From CAUZEO01 sp963578625 (lineage in GTDB: Bacteria > Verrucomicrobiota > Kiritimatiellia > SLOV01), in assembly GCA_963578625.1 (NCBI GenBank), contig CAUZEO010000025.1, positions 1 to 28,351 on the forward strand: a stretch of 28,351 nucleotides of DNA, read 5' to 3'. The notes beneath the pieces were generated by a model. That model was not told where the DNA came from and did no database searches. It was given only the letters and a program-made list of their open reading frames with translations. The position numbers were made by a program, and so were the translations under genes. Each line of letters starts with the position of its first letter. The first letter of the stretch is position 1. Shown here piece after piece: positions 22,858 through 28,351 of the stretch.

Positions 22858-25800
22858 ATGCCGGCGACACAGAGAGAATCCACGGGGCGAAATTTCGTTT
22901 TCGCAGTGATCTCCGCTTTCGTTGCGGGCGCCTTTTTTTATCTCACCCTCTGCCGATTCGGATATCCCGTACAATCCGTGGAGTACGTGGCGCACGGATT
23001 GGGATTGAATCCGTTTCCCGGGATTCGTCACACCCTGTGGAGCCGTTTGCTTACGCTCTTTGTGGAATATCCCCACGGTTCACTGGCTTTCAAAGCGAAT
23101 CTACTCAGCGCGGTGCTGGGGGCTGTTTCGGTTGGGTTGATGGCCTATGTCATGGCCTGTATACGCCACGATCGTTCCCGTGAGGAGCAGGTAATCCAGA
23201 GTCGACACGGGAGCGCCGGCCTGATCTCCGGAGGGGCTGCCGCTACGTTTTTGACTCTCAGCACACCGTTTTGGTTTATATCGACGCGAGCAAACCCAGC
23301 GGCACTGCATGCGATTCTCATTCTCGTTCCCATTGTACTCTTGCTTCGGTTCCAGCAGACATCCCGGTTCTTCTGGTTATTGCTCATGGCCATGGTGTAC
23401 GGCATCGGTGCCACCGAATACGCGATTCTCTATCTACTTCTTCCATTCTTCACGGCCTATGTCCTCGTGGCCCTCTCCAGGACGGAGTTGCTGACCGTTC
23501 GGAGGGTTCTGGCGATCAGCTTTTCGGGTTTATTGGGGTACAGCTTTGTTGTTTTTGCCGCCTGGCAATTTGTGCGTACGGATGCCGCAAGGTGGCAGGG
23601 AATGGATTCTCTCGGGGAAGCGACATTCTGGTTTGTAAAGGATCAGATATTGTCTTTGATCAAATCGATTCCCGGATCCGGATGGCTCCTGATTTCTGTC
23701 ATGTGCGTTATTCCCTGGTTTCTCATTATGGGGATTCCGCTTAAGGGCGAGGCTCGACGCACAGCACCCGTATTCGGATCCATATTTCTGCATGCCATCG
23801 TCACGATTCTTGGGATTCTGATCCTTTTCGAAGTATACGTCGGGCCCTACGAAATACTTGGTTTGTCTCATCTCGCCGTTCTGCCTTATGTGCTTGCGGC
23901 AATGTGGTTCGGCTATCTCGCAGGCTATTGGTTTCTAGTTTCTACGATGAATGAACATTCCGAACCCGATTCCCCGCGTCCGCCCGGCCTGTTTCTTCGG
24001 TGGCTTTTGCCGATCCTTCTGATTGTCATCTTTGTTGGGGCAGGATTTTGGAATTTCCGCGTGGTGAATCCAGCGTACGGGAGAGCCGAATCAGGAGTGG
24101 CGAATGCGATTGTCGATGATCTCGCCGGACACGAATGGATACTGTCGCAGGGCTTGCTGGACGATTCCGTTCTGCTTGAGGCGGCGAATCGCGGCCTTCA
24201 ACTGCGCCTGATCAATCCGGAATTTGCGCACCTGAAGCCCTACGCACGCTACTACCGCTCGATGTTTGAGGAGCCGAAGTTACGGGCCATTGCCGAGGCC
24301 GGAATTGTCCCCTTGATTGCAGAGTGGATCTCCCTTGACCGGAATCTGGATCAAAAGCTCATAACCTTGATCAATCCGGACCTGTGGTACCAGGCCGGAT
24401 TGGACCCGGTGCCGCAGTTTGCCTCGTTCGCGGGAACGGCGGACATCGCAAGTGAGGGTCTGCCCGCGCGACTGGAGCAGCAACTGCGATTTTGGGAGGA
24501 GACCCGGAGCCTTCTGGACAGCGAAGTCTCAGCTCCGCAGCCGATTCCTGTTCGTAACGCGTGGCTGAGAAGATATCTGAGCAGAATCGCGAACAATGCG
24601 GGCTACGCTCTCGACCAAATCGGTCGCTCTACCGAAGCGGAGTCGGCGTATCGGTCCGCGCGAGCCCTAGACTCCAACAATATCAGCGCCCTGGCAAACC
24701 TCGTAAGCATCGCGCAACAGAACGAGGCGACAGATGCTGACGCTGTGCAGGAAACACTGTCAAAAATTATTGAAGATCCCGAGCGACCGATTCACCTCCA
24801 GCTCGTGTCGCATAGCTACGGATACCTGCGCAATCCGCTGGAGTTGATTGCACAAGGCCACATCTGGGCCGTATCTGGATTTCCCTTCCGGGGCATACCC
24901 GAGATACCGCGCGCGATCGGGGGCGGGACCGAACAGCAGGAGTTCATGCAGCTCATTTCCACCGGAGATGAGGAGCCGCAGGAAAAGCTGGAGGCGGGCG
25001 AAAAGTTCTATCTTGCTCAGCTCAAAAAGAATCCAAAAGACCAGGGTGCGCTTTTCGGTCTCGCGAGAAACGCGATGCGAAGGGGTGACCTCGACCTCGC
25101 CCGTTCGACGTTTTTGCAACTGGGGAAGCTAGGGATGTCTCCGCCTGTCGTTACTACCCAGCTGGCGCTGGTCGAAATGCTTGCGGGCAATCGCGAGGCC
25201 TGCAAAGAAATGCTCTCCGAGGTCGTCGAACAATATCCGGCTTCGCAGTTTCCCGTATGCCTGCTCATGTTCCTGGCGCTCGAGGATGGGAACAACTACA
25301 GAGTGGATCGTCTCGCCGGGAAGTTGAAGAAATTCGAACAGAAACGCCCGGTCGTCTATTTTACGCTGGCAGCCCTTTCTTCTCATAACCCCGAAATCGC
25401 GGATCTGCGCGAGAATCTTGAAGCACTGACTGCCTTTCCCGGATTCGCCGTGAGTGCGCTGGAACGGCTTGTGAAATTGGATCTTGAAGAAAAGCGGAGA
25501 AATGTACTGCGGGACCACGTCAACCGTCTTCTCGCAGTGGATCCCGACCATTCCTTTGCGCACCTTGCCCTTGGCAAGCTTCAGTTGCGCCGGGGGAATA
25601 TTAAACTGGCGGAGACTTCTTTCAGAAAAAGTATCGAGCTGGACCGGACCGCTGACGGCCTCAACAGTCTCGGCTGGATACTTACGATTCGGGGCCGGCA
25701 TGAGGAAGCTCTTGAGCTGGCCGACCAGGCCGTGAAGCTAACACCTGACGACCCGCACATACAAGATACTCGTGCCATCGCGCTGATGCATCTCGGCCGC

Positions 25801-26025
25801 CTGGAAGAAGCGGAGGCGGCCCTGCGTGTCGCCGTTGAACTGAATCCAGACTGGGTCGCCTTTCAGCTTCACCTTGTTGAAGTGCTTGAACAGCAGGGGA
25901 GGATAGAATCTGCGAGAGGGATCCTGAAAGCACTGATTGTGCGAGAGGATCTTACGGCGGACCAAACGGAAGAGACGACAACGCTGGAGCGACGACTGAA
26001 AAATGTCCCCGCGCCGAATCATTAG
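22858..26025 (+). CDS. GT117/DUF2723-like multi-pass membrane protein with TPRs, paralog 2
   Basis: A 1055-residue protein from the ATG at 22858, chosen because GAAGGGA precedes it by 11 bp and it gives the same N-terminal layout as paralog 1. In-frame TTG 22750 and GTG 22789 are alternatives. Residues about 10-410 are hydrophobic helices. The first loop (YPVQSVEYVAHGLGLNPFPG) and FKANLLSAVLGAVSVGLMAYVMA resemble the N-terminal part of DUF2723/GT117 proteins, though the usual acidic catalytic motif is not obvious. The C-terminal half from about residue 578 has TPRs, clearest near the end (LGWILTIRGRHEEALELADQ). Shared blocks with the gene at 10831 (SIP-x-SGWLL / SIPQVGWLL, YGYLRNP, GHIWAVSG / GHAWAISG) show paralogy but strong divergence. 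It is divergent from plsY. Confidence 0.75.
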   Translation: MPATQRESTGRNFVFAVISAFVAGAFFYLTLCRFGYPVQSVEYVAHGLGLNPFPGIRHTLWSRLLTLFVEYPHGSLAFKANLLSAVLGAVSVGLMAYVMACIRHDRSREEQVIQSRHGSAGLISGGAAATFLTLSTPFWFISTRANPAALHAILILVPIVLLLRFQQTSRFFWLLLMAMVYGIGATEYAILYLLLPFFTAYVLVALSRTELLTVRRVLAISFSGLLGYSFVVFAAWQFVRTDAARWQGMDSLGEATFWFVKDQILSLIKSIPGSGWLLISVMCVIPWFLIMGIPLKGEARRTAPVFGSIFLHAIVTILGILILFEVYVGPYEILGLSHLAVLPYVLAAMWFGYLAGYWFLVSTMNEHSEPDSPRPPGLFLRWLLPILLIVIFVGAGFWNFRVVNPAYGRAESGVANAIVDDLAGHEWILSQGLLDDSVLLEAANRGLQLRLINPEFAHLKPYARYYRSMFEEPKLRAIAEAGIVPLIAEWISLDRNLDQKLITLINPDLWYQAGLDPVPQFASFAGTADIASEGLPARLEQQLRFWEETRSLLDSEVSAPQPIPVRNAWLRRYLSRIANNAGYALDQIGRSTEAESAYRSARALDSNNISALANLVSIAQQNEATDADAVQETLSKIIEDPERPIHLQLVSHSYGYLRNPLELIAQGHIWAVSGFPFRGIPEIPRAIGGGTEQQEFMQLISTGDEEPQEKLEAGEKFYLAQLKKNPKDQGALFGLARNAMRRGDLDLARSTFLQLGKLGMSPPVVTTQLALVEMLAGNREACKEMLSEVVEQYPASQFPVCLLMFLALEDGNNYRVDRLAGKLKKFEQKRPVVYFTLAALSSHNPEIADLRENLEALTAFPGFAVSALERLVKLDLEEKRRNVLRDHVNRLLAVDPDHSFAHLALGKLQLRRGNIKLAETSFRKSIELDRTADGLNSLGWILTIRGRHEEALELADQAVKLTPDDPHIQDTRAIALMHLGRLEEAEAALRVAVELNPDWVAFQLHLVEVLEQQGRIESARGILKALIVREDLTADQTEETTTLERRLKNVPAPNH

Positions 26026-26054
26026 CCCATGTCCAGGCGCGGTACGGACCCGCA

Positions 26055-28351
26055 TCAATTAACGTTTGGAAGCTTGAATGCGCGGCTTTGGGGAGCAGGG
26101 GGCGGCACGAGTTGCCGGAAAGCCTTGTTGTTTGAAATCGCCTTGAACCGGGAATCACTCCTCAGGATTCGCCGTGCGCTCTCACCTCCGGCTGCCACCG
26201 CTTTTTGGAGAGATTTGAATCCTTCCTCCGCTTTTCGGCTGGCGAGTTGCGCGGCTGCCAGCTCGATCCACGCGCTGAAATCGTTGGGAGCCCGCTCCAG
26301 CATGAGCTGGTAGGCTCGCTGGGTGAGATTCCACTGCCGGCCCTTCATACTGATTTCCCCGACTTTCCGGAGAAAATCCGTGGGCACTCTCGTGTCGCCC
26401 AGGATGCGGTTGGCAAGATTTTGAAATTTTGACGCCTGGCCAAGGTCGCGATAAATACCGAGGAGCTCGGCTGCGACAGTCAAATCTGCGCCTTTCGACA
26501 GCTGATCTTCCAACTCTGCTCTCCGAAGATCCTTTTCTCTCGTGGAGATGAGCTGATTGCAGTAGGTGCGAACTTTTTCATTCCCCTCGTCCTTCTTGAG
26601 AAACTCCTCGATTTGCGCAATTGCATCGTCGAACTTTCGTTGTTGAACGTAGGCATCGGCGAGCCGGAAATTTGCCTCCGGGCTCAGATCATACAGCGCG
26701 ATGGCCTGTTTGAAGGCGTGCTCTGCCTCCGTGTAGTTCCTTCGGAAAATGTAGAGTCCGCCGATTGCGCTTCGTAACTTGGAAAATGTCTTTCGTGCTA
26801 CGACGTCCCGTTTGAACTTCGGGTTGTTCTTCAGGCGGTTCGTATACCATTCCCAAAAATCGTGGTCGTTGGCGACAATCTCCGCGGGGATATTTGGAAG
26901 CGGATCCTTATTGATTTTCATGATCAATCCGTGCGGGGACAGGTACGGATACATCCAGGGGATTACGTAACTCTCCTCGATGTAGAAGGAGTGCTTGTGC
27001 TTGTTTTTCGCAAAGATATTTTTGGACAGGATTCCGTTGATCAACATCACACCCTGGACACCCTGGACGCTTACTCTGCCGTCTTTCTCGACGACCTCGG
27101 CGCCCGGGGGAATGCGACCCGCCCGCACGTCGTCCACATATTTTCTGAAGGCATTATTGCTGTCGTCAACGGACGGGATCCAGATCCGGTCACCATAAAG
27201 GTCGCGCATCACTGCCATATAGGTGTTGTCGGCGAGCGCGTTCTGCGTGATAAGATAGACATCCTCCCGCACTTTGGCGCTGTAGATCATGTAGGTCGGC
27301 ACGAATCTGCCGGGGTCAGTACCGCCGAAGAAGATGGCATCCAGATCCATTTCAGGCGGGTAGGTTTCGCTCGGAGGAGGCTCCTCACCGTCCTTGATTT
27401 CTTCTCGAATTCCTTCGATGCCACGAAGTTGATAATTGCCGAACTGCCATCCGAAATCGTGGCCATTTTGCTCTGCCCCGCCACACTGAGCGACGAATTT
27501 CTCGTCAAAATAGTTTCTTGAAACCAGGACCAGCGGAAGCAGGAAAGCCAGCGAGATTCCAGCGTACTTCACTACCGGACTTCCCTTTAATTTCGTGTCT
27601 ATGAACGCCAGGAGAAAAATAAGGCCGTAACTGATCCACAAAGCGTAGAGCGCATGCGATTGGATATATTGAACCCGGCCGATAAAGAGTGTTTGAACGT
27701 CAAGGTCCGGATATTGGAACAGCATGAACACGAAGGTAAGACAGAAAAAGGAAACGTAGGTCGTCAACAGCCAGGACACCTCTCTCCATTTCATAAATCC
27801 GGTACCGACAAACCCGATTGCCACGAAGATCCCCATGGGCCAGGTAAACTGTGAGACCACCGAGGTGAAGCCTTTGAAATCGAAAATTGTCGCTTTCAGC
27901 AGGAGAAAAAAATGATCAGGATTGGCGAATGCATGGCGGATATTGTTGATCACCAGGATTTTTTCATACTGTCCGCGGCTGAGCGCGTGCCAGAAGCCTT
28001 CCTGGGTGCGGGGGTATCCCCAGTTCATGGGCGGGTTCTGGTCGGAGGCGATCGGCAGGTACAGATAGAACGAAACCCCGAGAATTACGAGGCCGGCGGT
28101 TATGCAGAATCGCTTCCATTCGGTCAACACGGAGCCGCTCGTAAAAAATGCGATGGGCCCGGGAATCGCGACCAGTGCCAGCGCACCGAGGAGAAAAGTC
28201 ATCTGCTGTCGCTGTGCCTCCAGGTCAATCTTGCCGATTTCTGCCGCGTTACGGAGCAGGACGATGGCAATCAGAACACTGAAAATGGCGGAGCCGGCGG
28301 TAATGAAAAATCGATTCCACTTTGACGCCGTGGAGCCGCTCGCGAAAAATG
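26055..28351 (-). CDS. DUF2723 (GT117-like) membrane protein with TPRs, N-terminus beyond window
   Basis: The first ATG in the window is at 28202, but the frame is open to base 28351 without a stop, adding 49 residues; the real start is upstream, outside the window. The visible 764 residues begin with TMs. They contain the DUF2723 hallmark FYLYLPIASDQNPPMNWGYP followed by HALSRGQYEK, then more TMs. A large extracytoplasmic region follows (AIFFGGTDPGRFVPTYMIYS...EDVYLITQNALADNTYM), as in the protein O-mannosyltransferase-like DUF2723 proteins of Bacteroidetes and relatives. The C-terminal TPR region runs from about RNYTEAEHAFKQAIALYDLS. It is closer to canonical DUF2723 than the two other GT117-like genes here. 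An imperfect in-frame repeat of 67 codons lies in its N-terminal TM part. It converges on paralog 2 across 29 bp with no visible terminator. Confidence 0.85.
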   Translation of the reverse strand, partial: FFASGSTASKWNRFFITAGSAIFSVLIAIVLLRNAAEIGKIDLEAQRQQMTFLLGALALVAIPGPIAFFTSGSVLTEWKRFCITAGLVILGVSFYLYLPIASDQNPPMNWGYPRTQEGFWHALSRGQYEKILVINNIRHAFANPDHFFLLLKATIFDFKGFTSVVSQFTWPMGIFVAIGFVGTGFMKWREVSWLLTTYVSFFCLTFVFMLFQYPDLDVQTLFIGRVQYIQSHALYALWISYGLIFLLAFIDTKLKGSPVVKYAGISLAFLLPLVLVSRNYFDEKFVAQCGGAEQNGHDFGWQFGNYQLRGIEGIREEIKDGEEPPPSETYPPEMDLDAIFFGGTDPGRFVPTYMIYSAKVREDVYLITQNALADNTYMAVMRDLYGDRIWIPSVDDSNNAFRKYVDDVRAGRIPPGAEVVEKDGRVSVQGVQGVMLINGILSKNIFAKNKHKHSFYIEESYVIPWMYPYLSPHGLIMKINKDPLPNIPAEIVANDHDFWEWYTNRLKNNPKFKRDVVARKTFSKLRSAIGGLYIFRRNYTEAEHAFKQAIALYDLSPEANFRLADAYVQQRKFDDAIAQIEEFLKKDEGNEKVRTYCNQLISTREKDLRRAELEDQLSKGADLTVAAELLGIYRDLGQASKFQNLANRILGDTRVPTDFLRKVGEISMKGRQWNLTQRAYQLMLERAPNDFSAWIELAAAQLASRKAEEGFKSLQKAVAAGGESARRILRSDSRFKAISNNKAFRQLVPPPAPQSRAFKLPNVN
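28081..28150 (-). repeat. Imperfect in-frame direct repeat in DUF2723 gene, unit nearer the 3' end
   Basis: By hand alignment 51 of 70 bases match 28282-28351 at an offset of 201 bp (67 codons). At protein level FFTSGSVLTEWKRFCITAG here matches FFASGSTASKWNRFFITAG in the other unit. Confidence 0.75.
28282..28351 (-). repeat. Imperfect in-frame direct repeat in DUF2723 gene, unit nearer the 5' end
   Basis: Partner of 28081-28150. The match runs to the last base of the window, so the unit and possibly further units extend outside. Confidence 0.7.

Noticed and set aside
26862..27521. 219-residue open frame on the plus strand inside the DUF2723 gene
   Set aside because: It lies opposite the conserved extracytoplasmic region of a clear family member and has no motif of its own.

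Overview
The window is a dense bacterial chromosome segment. It most likely comes from the PVC superphylum (Kiritimatiellota, Verrucomicrobiota or a relative). Pointers are secreted 'NAVGYV'-type proteins paired with PEP-CTERM proteins, several TPR-fused envelope enzymes, AlkP-superfamily enzymes with Ser/Thr nucleophiles, and DUF2723/GT117-like membrane proteins. Taxonomy is inferred from gene content, not from a marker search. I saw no tRNA, rRNA, CRISPR array, phage gene or transposase.

Layout. 1-2956 (+): the 3' part of yidC, then a GlpD-type glycerol-3-phosphate dehydrogenase. 2953-4730 (-): two lipoproteins related to aspartic proteases; all three catalytic DTG-type motifs are degenerate, and the second gene is split by an in-frame TAG. 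4850-9019 (+): a lipoprotein sulfatase-like enzyme with TPRs and a membrane spermidine-synthase-like protein with TPRs. 9307-10784 (+): a secreted NAVGYV protein, a PEP-CTERM protein and a strong terminator. 10831-14019 (+): a GT117-like TPR membrane protein. 14020-19170 (-): an apparent four-gene operon with two phosphodiesterase-type AlkP enzymes (one membrane-anchored, one Tat-exported), a three-TM protein with an Oxa1-like layout, and a small ribbon-helix-helix-like protein. 19500-20977 (+): a second NAVGYV/PEP-CTERM pair. 21063-22702 (-): plsY and gpsA, translationally coupled. 22858-26025 (+): a second GT117-like TPR protein. 26055-28351 (-): the C-terminal part of a third DUF2723 protein, cut by the window edge.

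The most striking feature is a pair of direct repeats of 1457 bp (9332-10788 and 19525-20981) that look base-for-base identical. Each runs from inside the signal peptide of the NAVGYV gene to just past the terminator. Their promoters, leaders and 3' flanks differ, and each is followed by a diverged GT117-TPR paralog. This looks like an old multi-gene duplication in which two genes have been homogenised recently. The repeats bracket the AlkP operon and one GT117-TPR gene, so the 10.2 kb unit could be deleted or amplified by homologous recombination.

Functionally the region centres on the cell envelope: membrane insertion (YidC), glycerol-3-phosphate and phospholipid synthesis (GlpD, GpsA, PlsY), extracytoplasmic phospho- or sulfo-ester chemistry, possible surface glycosylation (GT117-like), and abundant secreted surface proteins.
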